The translations under genes were made by a program, and so were the position numbers. Below, one piece after another: positions 7,289 through 15,454 of a stretch of DNA of 64,000 bases (position 1 is its first letter; the number at the start of each line of letters is the position of its first letter). A model generated the notes under the pieces. The model had not been told where the DNA came from. It did not search any database and saw only the letters and a program-made list of their open reading frames with translations. The DNA is from Alcaligenes faecalis. Its GTDB lineage: Bacteria > Pseudomonadota > Gammaproteobacteria > Burkholderiales > Burkholderiaceae_B. The DNA lies in the NCBI RefSeq assembly GCF_041521385.1, contig NZ_CP168006.1, positions 3,022,133 through 3,086,132 of the forward strand, in the 5' to 3' direction.

Positions 7289-9691
7289 ATGAGTCAGCAC
7301 AGTCACCCGTCAAGCCTGGGTGGCCAAGGAGTAGGTGCGCGTATTCTCCGCAAGGAGGATGCGCGCCATCTCAATGGCCAGGGCAACTTCATCGGCAACA
7401 TGAGCATGCCAGGGCTGCAGGAAGTCGCCTTCCTGCGCAGCCCCATGGCGCATGCCCGAATCCGTCAGATCAATATTGAAGACAGCGCACGCGCGCAGGT
7501 TATTACCCGCGCCGATATGCCGGACTGTCTGGATATTTACGCCGCTTCCACTTTGCCTAGTTACCAGGCCTCCAGCATGCCGCCGCTGGCCTCGGGCAGT
7601 GTGCGTTATGTGGGCGAGCCGGTTGCCTTGGCCTTTGGTGAAAGCCGCGCCGTGGCCGAGGACGTTCTGGAGGAGATCGAAGCCCTGTATGACGAGTTGC
7701 CAGTGTACGGCAGCGTGCCGGCCTCGCTGGCCGCGCAGGGCGATCTGCTGCATGAAGGTTGGCAGGATAACGTGTTTGTGACCTTGCGCTCAGACATTGC
7801 GTTTGAAGAGCATGCCGCCCGTGCCGACCGCGTGATCGAGCACTCTGTCAGCCTGTCGCGGCAGTGCATGTTGCCCATGGAAGGCAAGGCGGTGTTGGCC
7901 TATTGGGATTTCCAGGCTGATCAACTGGTGGTGTATTGCGGCAGTCAAATCCCGCACATGCACCGTACCGGCATTGCCCAGTTCCTGGGTATGGATCAGG
8001 CTCAAGTTCGTGTGATTTCTCCCGATGTGGGCGGCGCCTTTGGTTATAAATGTGTGCTGCATCAGGAAGAGCTGTGCGTGGCCTGGTTGGCCAAGACTTT
8101 CCGCAAGCCGTTCCGCTTTATGGAAGACCGTCGTGAGCATTTGATTGCTGGCGCCAATACCCGTGAACACCAGTACCGCCTGAAAGCTCACATCAGCCAT
8201 GAAGGCCGCCTGCTGGCGCTGGATGCTGAAATTGATATTGATGGCGGCGCGTATTCCGTCTGGCCCTTTACCGTGGGTCTGGAAGTAGGCCAGGCCTTGG
8301 GCAACTTGCCCGGTCCTTACGATTTCCGTGGTTACCGTTGCCGCACGCGCGGTGTGGGCACCAACAAGCCAGGCTTCATGCCGTATCGCGGTGTTGCCCG
8401 TACGGGTGTCTGTCTGGCCATTGAGCAGATGATGGATCAGATCGCCTTGGCGGTCGGTAAACCCTCCTGGGAAATTCGCTTGATGAACCTGGTGCAAGGC
8501 GAGCAAATGCCTTACGTCAACGTGGCCAACAAGCATTACGACTCGGGCGATTATCCAGAAAGCCTGCGCCGCGCTTTGGCCGCAGTGGATGTGGATGCTG
8601 TGCTGGCCCGTCAGGCCAAAGGTGAGCCTGATGGTCGTTTGATTGGTTTGGGGGTGGCGTCCTACACCGAGCAGTCCGCACACGGCACCTCCGTGTTCGC
8701 CAGTTGGGGCACAGCGGTGATTCCTGGTTTCGATCAGGCGTTTGTCCGCATGACTCCGGACGGTGGTCTGGAAGTGCGCGTGGGTGTGCACTCGCATGGT
8801 CAGGGTATGGAAACGTCTTTTGCCCAGATCGCCAGCGAAATTCTGGGCATCCCCGTAGCCAAGATCAAAGTGGTGCACGGTGATACCGGCCGCACGCCAT
8901 TCTCTACCGGCACGTATGCCTCGCGCTCCTTGGTGATGTCCGGTGGTGCGGTATCGAAGGCCTGTAAAACGCTGCTGCCACGCGTGCGCAAGATTGCCGC
9001 GCATATGCTGAAAACCGATGTGGACAGCATGCAGCATCAAGGCGACATCTTTAGTGCTGATGACCGTCAGGTCAGCATCGCTCAAGTGGCTGATGCCTGG
9101 TACATCAACCCGCAGCATTTGCCCGAGGATGTGGACCCGCAAGGTCTGGAACTGTCCGTAGGCTACAAACCCAAAGTCGATACTGGCAGCTTCACTTACG
9201 CCAGCAATGCTGTGGTGGTGGCCGTCGATCCAAACACGGGTGGCGTGGAAGTGCTCAAGTACGTGGTGGTGGAAGACTGCGGCGTCATGATCAACCCCAT
9301 GATTGTGGAAGGCCAGACGATTGGCGGGATTGCCCAAGGGATTGGCACCGCCTTGTACGAAGAAATGCCTTATGACGAGTTTGGCCAGCCGCTGGCATCG
9401 ACCTTGGCCGACTATGTGATGCCCGGTGCTTGCGAAGTGCCCAATATTCATATCGAACACATGGAAAGTCCGTCGCCCAATACGGAGTTTGGTGCCAAGG
9501 GCATGGGCGAGGGCGGCGCAATTGCCCCTCCCGCCGCCATCATGTCGGCCATTAACAATGCCTTGCGCTCTACGGGAGCCCAGGTCTCGCATACGCCCGT
9601 AACACCGCATCGACTGCTGAGCGCGATTCGCGCCGCCGTGCAGCCCGCCAATCAGCAAGATCAACAGCCCGTGTCGGAGGTTCAGGCATGA
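7289..9691 (+). CDS. picA1: Molybdenum hydroxylase large subunit (molybdopterin-binding), PicA-like
   Basis: An 800-residue xanthine-dehydrogenase/CO-dehydrogenase family catalytic subunit. Visible signatures: the N-terminal hammerhead region (VGARILRKEDARHLNGQG), the DVGGAFGYK molybdopterin loop near residue 250, and GAKGMGEGGAIAPPAAI near residue 735, whose Glu is the conserved base. With the next two genes it forms an FAD-containing three-subunit enzyme; in the pic pathway this hydroxylates picolinate at C6. It starts 24 bases after the TRAP receptor gene and overlaps the FAD subunit gene by four bases (ATGA). Gene symbol follows cluster order; the exact substrate cannot be read from sequence. 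Confidence 0.88.
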   Translation: MSQHSHPSSLGGQGVGARILRKEDARHLNGQGNFIGNMSMPGLQEVAFLRSPMAHARIRQINIEDSARAQVITRADMPDCLDIYAASTLPSYQASSMPPLASGSVRYVGEPVALAFGESRAVAEDVLEEIEALYDELPVYGSVPASLAAQGDLLHEGWQDNVFVTLRSDIAFEEHAARADRVIEHSVSLSRQCMLPMEGKAVLAYWDFQADQLVVYCGSQIPHMHRTGIAQFLGMDQAQVRVISPDVGGAFGYKCVLHQEELCVAWLAKTFRKPFRFMEDRREHLIAGANTREHQYRLKAHISHEGRLLALDAEIDIDGGAYSVWPFTVGLEVGQALGNLPGPYDFRGYRCRTRGVGTNKPGFMPYRGVARTGVCLAIEQMMDQIALAVGKPSWEIRLMNLVQGEQMPYVNVANKHYDSGDYPESLRRALAAVDVDAVLARQAKGEPDGRLIGLGVASYTEQSAHGTSVFASWGTAVIPGFDQAFVRMTPDGGLEVRVGVHSHGQGMETSFAQIASEILGIPVAKIKVVHGDTGRTPFSTGTYASRSLVMSGGAVSKACKTLLPRVRKIAAHMLKTDVDSMQHQGDIFSADDRQVSIAQVADAWYINPQHLPEDVDPQGLELSVGYKPKVDTGSFTYASNAVVVAVDPNTGGVEVLKYVVVEDCGVMINPMIVEGQTIGGIAQGIGTALYEEMPYDEFGQPLASTLADYVMPGACEVPNIHIEHMESPSPNTEFGAKGMGEGGAIAPPAAIMSAINNALRSTGAQVSHTPVTPHRLLSAIRAAVQPANQQDQQPVSEVQA

Positions 9692-10524
9692 AGGCCGCCA
9701 AGTTTGAATACGAACAGGCCCAGAGCCTGCAACAGATCCAGGATGCCTATGGCAGCGACCCTTCTGCGCTGCGCTTGATGGGCGGCAGCCAGTCCCTGGG
9801 ACCTATGTTGAATCTGCGTCTGGTACGTCCTGGTCGTGTGCTGGATGTATCGGCCGTGCCCGAGCTGCGTCAGGTCACGGCCATTAAAGGACAGGTGCGT
9901 ATCGGCGCAGCCGTGACCCACGCCCAGATTGAAGATGGCATTTACGAGCCGCTACGCGGTCACATGATGCAGAAAGTGGCCGGTCGCATTGCTTACCGGG
10001 GTGTACGCAATCGTGGCACCTTGGGGGGCAGTCTGGCTCATGCAGATCCGGCGGCCGATTGGGTGCTGACCTGTGTCGCTTTGGGCGCATACATCAATGT
10101 GCGTGGGACCCAAGGCAACCGTACTGTTCCCATGAGCGAATTCATGCTGGCTGCTTACACCACGGTGCTGGAAGCCGGTGAGTTTATCGAGTCCGTAGAC
10201 GTGCCTGAAGTGTCCGGTTCGGCCCGTTGGGGTTACTACAAATTCACCCGCAAAGTGGGCGAGTTTGCCGATGCCAGTTGTGCCTGCTATTTCGATCCGG
10301 CCACACGCACGGCGCGAGTTGTGATTGGTGCCATGGAAGGCGCCCCGCGCTCCTTGCCCGAGCTGGCCGTAAAAGTGGCCGTGCAAGGAGCAGCCGTCCT
10401 GGAAGGGGACACGATTGCAGCGGCTTTGCAGCCGTATCTGGCACAACGGGATCAGGCCCATCAGGTGCTGTTCCGTACGGTCGTAGAGCGCAGCCTGAAG
10501 CAGGCGCTGGGCGTGAAAGGGTAA
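9688..10524 (+). CDS. picA2: Molybdenum hydroxylase FAD-binding medium subunit
   Basis: A 278-residue CoxM/CutM-type subunit that passes electrons from the iron-sulfur subunit to its acceptor. The FAD-binding motifs are LMGGSQSLGPMLNLRL near residue 30 and RNRGTLGGSLAHADPAADW near residue 108. A C-terminal CO_deh_flav_C domain follows. It is translationally coupled to the large-subunit gene through an ATGA overlap, and three bases separate it from the small-subunit gene. Length is normal. Confidence 0.9.
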   Translation: MKAAKFEYEQAQSLQQIQDAYGSDPSALRLMGGSQSLGPMLNLRLVRPGRVLDVSAVPELRQVTAIKGQVRIGAAVTHAQIEDGIYEPLRGHMMQKVAGRIAYRGVRNRGTLGGSLAHADPAADWVLTCVALGAYINVRGTQGNRTVPMSEFMLAAYTTVLEAGEFIESVDVPEVSGSARWGYYKFTRKVGEFADASCACYFDPATRTARVVIGAMEGAPRSLPELAVKVAVQGAAVLEGDTIAAALQPYLAQRDQAHQVLFRTVVERSLKQALGVKG

Positions 10525-10527
10525 GAC

Positions 10528-11715
10528 ATGGCAGAAATCTCGATTCAAGTTAATGGCCGCCAGCAAACGCACGAGGCCGAGCCGCGCACCCATCTGGGTG
10601 ATTTCATCCGCGAGAAAAGCCGTTTGACTGGCACCAATCTGAGCTGTGAGCACGGTGTGTGCGGCGCATGTACGGTACTGGTGGATGGCCGTCCGGTGCG
10701 CTCCTGCATTACCTTTGCCGGTGCCTGCGATGGCCACGAAGTGACCACCGTAGAAGGCTACGACGACGACCCGATCATGAGCCGTTTGCGTACCGCTTTC
10801 TCGGAAAAACACGCCTTGCAATGCGGCTTCTGTACGCCCGGCATGTTGGCCACCAGCCGTGATATTGTGCTGCGCTTGCCCGATGCGGATGAAGCCCGTG
10901 TGCGCATAGAACTGTCCGGCAATATTTGCCGCTGCACCGGCTATCAAGGTATTACGGCTGCCATCCTGTCCGTGCTGCACGCCTTGCGCGATCAGCCCGA
11001 TGCTCAGGTAGACGCTTTGCGTGCCGCTGTGGTGCAGAACGTGCAGCAGGACTGGAACCAGAACGGCTTTACGACGTTTGACGCTGTCCAGGAAGACGTT
11101 CAGGCTCCCGCTCCGGTGGCGGCTGCTGCGCCCACCGCGCCCGGTAGTGCTGACAAGGGCAAGGGCCAAGCTATTCAAGGTGGTTTTGATGCCCGCTTCC
11201 CGGCTGATCAGGTCTGGGCTTTCATGAAGGATTTGCCCAAGGTGGCGGGCTGTCTGCCCGGCGCGATGATCGAGTCTCAGGAAGGGGCCACGGTACAGGG
11301 CAAGATTGCCATCAAGTTTGGCCCCATGTCGGCCGCCTTCAAGGGTAATGCCACGCTGGAAGAAGATAACGAGCGCCGTGCCGCCGTGCTGCGCGGTGAG
11401 GGCGTGGACTCCTTGAGCCAATCGCGTGCGCGTGGCGATGTCAGCTTTCAGGTCAATCCGGATGGCGAAACGCGCAGCCGCGTGGAAGTGGAACTGGTGT
11501 ATTCGCTGCAAGGGCCACTGGCGCAGTTTTCGCGCTCTGGACTGGTTCAGGATTTCGTGCGCCGCATGATTGCAGAGTTCGGCAAGAACGTGAACCTGCG
11601 CCTGGAAAAACCGCTGGCCGAAGGCGAGGAGCCCGTGGTGGCCGAGTTCAATCCGGTCAAGATGTTCTTCAGCATTTTGTGGGACCGCTTCAAGGGATTT
11701 TTCCGGCGCTCATAA
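10528..11715 (+). CDS. picA3: 2Fe-2S small subunit fused to a CoxG/SRPBCC domain
   Basis: Residues 1-160 form the iron-sulfur subunit: the plant-type ferredoxin cluster CEHGVCGACTVLVDG...C, and the second cluster CGFCTP...CRCTGYQG. A flexible Ala/Pro/Gly linker (about 190-215) leads to residues 217-395, a CoxG-type SRPBCC domain (FPADQVWAFMKDLPKVAGCLPGA region). It ends in an aromatic, basic tail (MFFSILWDRFKGFFRRS), which could touch the membrane. CoxS subunits are usually about 160 residues, so this is a true fusion of two normally separate proteins. CoxG anchors CO dehydrogenase to the membrane in Oligotropha; a similar anchoring role here is inference. Confidence 0.9.
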   Translation: MAEISIQVNGRQQTHEAEPRTHLGDFIREKSRLTGTNLSCEHGVCGACTVLVDGRPVRSCITFAGACDGHEVTTVEGYDDDPIMSRLRTAFSEKHALQCGFCTPGMLATSRDIVLRLPDADEARVRIELSGNICRCTGYQGITAAILSVLHALRDQPDAQVDALRAAVVQNVQQDWNQNGFTTFDAVQEDVQAPAPVAAAAPTAPGSADKGKGQAIQGGFDARFPADQVWAFMKDLPKVAGCLPGAMIESQEGATVQGKIAIKFGPMSAAFKGNATLEEDNERRAAVLRGEGVDSLSQSRARGDVSFQVNPDGETRSRVEVELVYSLQGPLAQFSRSGLVQDFVRRMIAEFGKNVNLRLEKPLAEGEEPVVAEFNPVKMFFSILWDRFKGFFRRS

Positions 11716-11923
11716 GCGCATAGACGATACAAGACGATAAATAAAACGGGGACAAGGAAGATGACGGGGCGTATCGCTGTGGGCAGGCGCATACGCCTGT
11801 CAAACGGGGCCGCCTGCTTGTCAGACGCCTGGGATATGGCTGGCCAAGCCCTACAAAAGAGTGCCACCCGTTTCGGTCTCCGTAGCGTCCAACTAATTTC
11901 AACGCAGAAAATCTGGGGGATTG

Positions 11924-12532
11924 ATGCAATTACTACTCAAACTATCAAGGGCGATCGACAGCCTGAATCAGCTCTGTGGCCGAGTGGTCATGTGGGTGGT
12001 TCTGTTGGTTGTTGTGATCAGCTCCTATAACGCCTTTGCGCGTAAATTTTTCGATGTCAGTTCCAATGCCTGGCTGGAAGTGCAGTGGTATCTGTTCGGT
12101 GCCCTTTTTTTGCTGACGGGCGGCTACACCTTCTTGCGCAATGAGCATGTCCGCGTGGATGTGCTGGCCTCACGTCTGTCTGAGCGCAAACAAATTGTGA
12201 TCGAAGCCGTGTGTGTGGTGCTGTTCATGTTGCCCGCCTGTCTTGCCATCATGATCCTGTCCTGGCCGGTGTTCATGGACTCCTACCTGACTCAGGAAGT
12301 GTCCTCCAACTCCGGTGGTTTGATTCGCTGGCCTGCCAAACTGATTATTCCCATTGGTTTTGCCCTGATTTCACTGCAGGGGGTCTCGCATCTGATCAAG
12401 TGCATTGGCTTTTTGCGCGGCGCTTGTCCCAACCCCAACAAGAAGCTGCAAAGCAAAACGCCTGAAGAATTGCTGGCTGAAGAAATTGCACGGCAAGCCC
12501 AGGCCACGTTAGCGAATCAACACAAAGGCTGA
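11924..12532 (+). CDS. TRAP transporter small membrane subunit, DctQ family
   Basis: A 202-residue protein with four hydrophobic segments. The pattern NAFARKFF...WLEVQWYLFGALFLLTGGYTFLRNEHVRVDV is characteristic of DctQ. Start is the ATG at 11924, preceded by GGGGGA; the TTG at 11921 is in frame but unlikely. A 208-base spacer separates it from the small dehydrogenase subunit, with no obvious terminator, and it is followed after eight bases by dctM. It completes the TRAP system whose receptor gene is at 6167-7264. Confidence 0.9.
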   Translation: MQLLLKLSRAIDSLNQLCGRVVMWVVLLVVVISSYNAFARKFFDVSSNAWLEVQWYLFGALFLLTGGYTFLRNEHVRVDVLASRLSERKQIVIEAVCVVLFMLPACLAIMILSWPVFMDSYLTQEVSSNSGGLIRWPAKLIIPIGFALISLQGVSHLIKCIGFLRGACPNPNKKLQSKTPEELLAEEIARQAQATLANQHKG

Positions 12533-12540
12533 ACCTGATC

Positions 12541-14220
12541 ATGATGGATTTATTTATCGCTAATATGGCGCCGGTGATGTTTGCATCACTGATTGTTTTC
12601 TTGCTGCTGGGTTTCCCGGTGGCCTTTGCGCTGGCTGCCAATGGAATGGTGTTCGGTCTGATTGGCGTAGAAATGGGCCTGTTCAACTGGTCCTTGTTCC
12701 AGGCGCTGCCGTTGCGCGTATTTGGCATCATGGCCAATGACACCTTGCTGGCGATCCCCTTCTTTACCTTTATGGGGCTGATTCTGGAGCGTTCGGGTAT
12801 GGCGGAAGACCTGCTCGATACGATTGGTCAGCTATTTGGCTCCATGCCGGGTGGCTTGGCCATTGCCGTGGTGTTTGTGGGAGCCATGCTGGCGGCAACC
12901 ACGGGCGTGGTGTCGGCGTCGGTCATTTCCATGGGCTTGATCTCCTTGCCTATCATGCTGCGTTATGGCTACAGCCGGCGGCTGGCAACCGGGGTGATTG
13001 CGGCGTCAGGTACCTTGTCGCAGATTATTCCGCCTTCTCTGGTGCTGATTGTGCTGGCTGATCAGTTGGGGCGTTCGGTTGGCGATATGTATCGTGGCGC
13101 GATGGTGCCGGGCTTGGTGTTGACCAGCTCTTACCTGCTTTACATCGTGATTATGGCTGTCTTGCGCCCCAAGGACGTGCCTCCGATTCCAGCCGAGCAT
13201 CGTACTTACTCGCAGGCGAATGGGCGCTCGGGTACACGTTCCTTGTGCGTGCTGCTATTGATCTCCTTGGTGGCCGGTTATCTGCTCGATGAGCTCTGGG
13301 TGGATCCTGATGGCCCAATAGACGAGAAGGTGGTTATCTGCATCTTGTTGGTAGGCGGTGTGGCCTTTGTCTTGGCCCTGATCAACAAATGGTTGAAGCT
13401 GGGCTTGCTGTCGGTGTTGGCCGAACGCGTGGTGTTTGTCATGATTCCGCCCCTGGGCCTGATTTTTCTGGTGCTGGGGACCATCTTTCTGGGTATTGCA
13501 ACACCCACCGAAGGGGGGGCCATGGGCGCGGTAGGTGCGATTTTGATGGCTGTCAGCCGTCGTCGTTTGAGTATTGATCTGCTCAAGCAAGCCATGGATA
13601 CCACCGCCAAGCTGTCCTGCTTTGTGATGTTCATTCTGATCGGTTCCACCATTTTCTCGCTGACCTTCCGGGGTGTCGATGGTGACCTGTGGGTGGAGCA
13701 CCTGCTGCTTGACCTGCCTGGTGGTGAATATGGCTTTCTGATTCTGGTCAGTGTGCTGGTGTTTGTACTGGCTTTTTTCCTGGACTTCTTCGAGCTGGCT
13801 TTTATCATCGTGCCTTTGCTGGGGCCGGTGGCCGACAAGATGGGTATCGATTTAATCTGGTTTGGTGTGCTTCTAGCCGTTAATATGCAAACATCCTTTA
13901 TGCATCCACCATTTGGCTTCTCACTATTTTATTTGCGCTCGGTGGCGCCCAAGGATGATTACATCGACAAAGTGACCAAGAAGAAGATCCCAGGGGTGGC
14001 CACTGGCGATATTTACTGGGGCTCCGTACCGTTTATCTGCATCCAGATTGTCATGATTGCCGTGGTGCTGCTGTTCCCAGGCATGGTGACGCATTACAAG
14101 GGCACGGGTGTGGCGGTGGATCCGAGTACGGTCAAGATCGAGATGCAGGCTGAATACGGTGCGGACTTGAATCCGTTTGGTGATTCGGGTGACGGCGGCG
14201 GTATGCCGGTATTCAAGTAA
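12541..14220 (+). CDS. TRAP transporter large membrane subunit, DctM family
   Basis: A 559-residue polytopic channel subunit, longer than the usual 425-440. The extra length comes from a hydrophilic loop plus added membrane segments around residues 215-285, and a roughly 50-residue soluble Asp/Gly-rich C-terminal tail after VVLLFPGMV. Core features such as GLILERSGMAEDLLDTIGQLFG, ASGTLSQIIPPSLVLIVLADQ and GIATPTEGGAMGAVGA are typical. Sodium-driven uptake with the DctP receptor is family knowledge. Start may be either of two adjacent ATGs (12541 or 12544). Confidence 0.9.
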   Translation: MMDLFIANMAPVMFASLIVFLLLGFPVAFALAANGMVFGLIGVEMGLFNWSLFQALPLRVFGIMANDTLLAIPFFTFMGLILERSGMAEDLLDTIGQLFGSMPGGLAIAVVFVGAMLAATTGVVSASVISMGLISLPIMLRYGYSRRLATGVIAASGTLSQIIPPSLVLIVLADQLGRSVGDMYRGAMVPGLVLTSSYLLYIVIMAVLRPKDVPPIPAEHRTYSQANGRSGTRSLCVLLLISLVAGYLLDELWVDPDGPIDEKVVICILLVGGVAFVLALINKWLKLGLLSVLAERVVFVMIPPLGLIFLVLGTIFLGIATPTEGGAMGAVGAILMAVSRRRLSIDLLKQAMDTTAKLSCFVMFILIGSTIFSLTFRGVDGDLWVEHLLLDLPGGEYGFLILVSVLVFVLAFFLDFFELAFIIVPLLGPVADKMGIDLIWFGVLLAVNMQTSFMHPPFGFSLFYLRSVAPKDDYIDKVTKKKIPGVATGDIYWGSVPFICIQIVMIAVVLLFPGMVTHYKGTGVAVDPSTVKIEMQAEYGADLNPFGDSGDGGGMPVFK

Positions 14221-14244
14221 ACACAGGAAAGACAGGAGACACCG

Positions 14245-15267
14245 ATGGAGAGCCTGGATGTCAGGGTATTGCGCCAGTTACATGCGTGGCGCGCACAAGG
14301 ATGTGACGCTATTTTGGTCACGGTTGTGCAGACCTGGGGTTCGTCCCCGCGTCCAGAGGGCTCCATCATGGCTCTGGAAAAAGGTGGGGCGGTGGTCGGA
14401 TCGGTCTCCGGCGGTTGTATCGAGGACGATTTGATCCGCGCCTATCACGACCCCAAAGGGGCGGATAAGCGCCTGCATGGCGATGGCCGTCCCCAGTTGT
14501 TGACGTACGGCATCAGCGCGGATGAGGCGCATCGTTTTGGTTTGCCTTGCGGCGGGACGATACGGCTGCTGGTGGAGTTCAATCCCTGCCCGGATGCCTT
14601 GTCGGAATTACTGGGTTTGCTGGAGCAGCGCCATTTGGTGCAACGCCATGTAGATCTGCACACTGGCCGTGCCTGGGGCAGTGCCACCCGTGTTCCGGCG
14701 GCTTTGCACTTAAGCCAGGATTGCTTGTCGGTGACCTTTGGGCCGTCCTATCGGCTCTTGCTGATCGGAGGCGGGCAACTGTCTGAATATGTGGCAACCA
14801 TTGCCTTGTTCAATGGTTTTGATGTGACGGTCTGTGATCCGCGTAGCGAGCATATTCAAGGCTGGGGCGTAGCCGGGGTACGCGTGGTCAGCGGTATGCC
14901 GGATGATGAGGTCATTGCCTGCGTGCCGGATCGACGCACCGCCATTGTGGCCCTGACGCACGATCCCAAGCTGGACGATATGGCTTTGCTGGAGGCGCTC
15001 AAAAGCAGTGCTTTTTATGTGGGGGCGATTGGCTCGCGGCGTAATAACCAAAGCCGTCGCGAACGCTTGGCCGAGTACTTTGATCTGACGGCAGAGGAAA
15101 TCGACAGGCTCAAAGGCCCGATCGGCTTATATATAGGTAGCAAAACCCCGGCAGAAATTGCGGTCAGCATCATGGCCGAGATCATCGCGATTAAAAATGG
15201 GGTGGATGTGCCGCGCGAACTGTCGGTAGCCTCTGTCAAGGATAGGCAAGAACAGCAGTCGGCCTAG
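14245..15267 (+). CDS. XdhC/CoxI-family molybdenum-cofactor maturation protein
   Basis: A 340-residue cytosolic protein. The N-terminal XdhC/CoxI domain contains TVVQTWGSSPRPEGSIM and GSVSGGCIEDD. The C-terminal Rossmann domain has LLLIGGGQLSEYVATIALFNG near residue 172 and FYVGAIGSRRNN near residue 258. Family members bind Mo cofactor, promote its sulfuration and insert it into molybdenum hydroxylases. It lies 24 bases after dctM with AGGAGA before the ATG, as last gene of the run dctP-picA1A2A3-dctQM. Its client is most likely the dehydrogenase in that run; it may also serve the nicotinate-type enzyme. Confidence 0.9.
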   Translation: MESLDVRVLRQLHAWRAQGCDAILVTVVQTWGSSPRPEGSIMALEKGGAVVGSVSGGCIEDDLIRAYHDPKGADKRLHGDGRPQLLTYGISADEAHRFGLPCGGTIRLLVEFNPCPDALSELLGLLEQRHLVQRHVDLHTGRAWGSATRVPAALHLSQDCLSVTFGPSYRLLLIGGGQLSEYVATIALFNGFDVTVCDPRSEHIQGWGVAGVRVVSGMPDDEVIACVPDRRTAIVALTHDPKLDDMALLEALKSSAFYVGAIGSRRNNQSRRERLAEYFDLTAEEIDRLKGPIGLYIGSKTPAEIAVSIMAEIIAIKNGVDVPRELSVASVKDRQEQQSA

Positions 15268-15317
15268 AGGGTGACTGCCGCGACAGTTCTGTATTCAGAC
15301 ATTTCGCACTAAGATAA

Positions 15318-15345
15318 GAGAACGGGCGGCGACCCGTTCTTTTTT
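15318..15345 (+). terminator. Intrinsic terminator after the TRAP-picA-coxI operon
   Basis: GAACGGG and CCCGTTC form a stem around CGGCGA, followed by six T. It lies about 50 bases after the coxI stop. A second hairpin without a T-run (GCCTGCTG TATT CAGCAGGC, 15371-15390) lies farther on, before nnr. Confidence 0.85.
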
Positions 15346-15454
15346 GTCTCCGGGCCGCCCAAGACCTGACGCCTGCTGTATTCAGCAGGCCGCCAGCGGG
15401 TGACAAGCCCGTGCAGCGTAGGGACGTTTTGATTTCTGCCTTGGTGAGCCTTTC

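Noticed and set aside
6143..7306. Long antisense frames opposite the TRAP receptor, dehydrogenase and Rieske genes (for example 7790-9664, 9952-11511, 2679-4112)
   Set aside because: They mirror strongly supported genes, are rich in His, Gln and Arg as expected from reverse reading of GC-rich codons, and carry no family motif or ribosome site.
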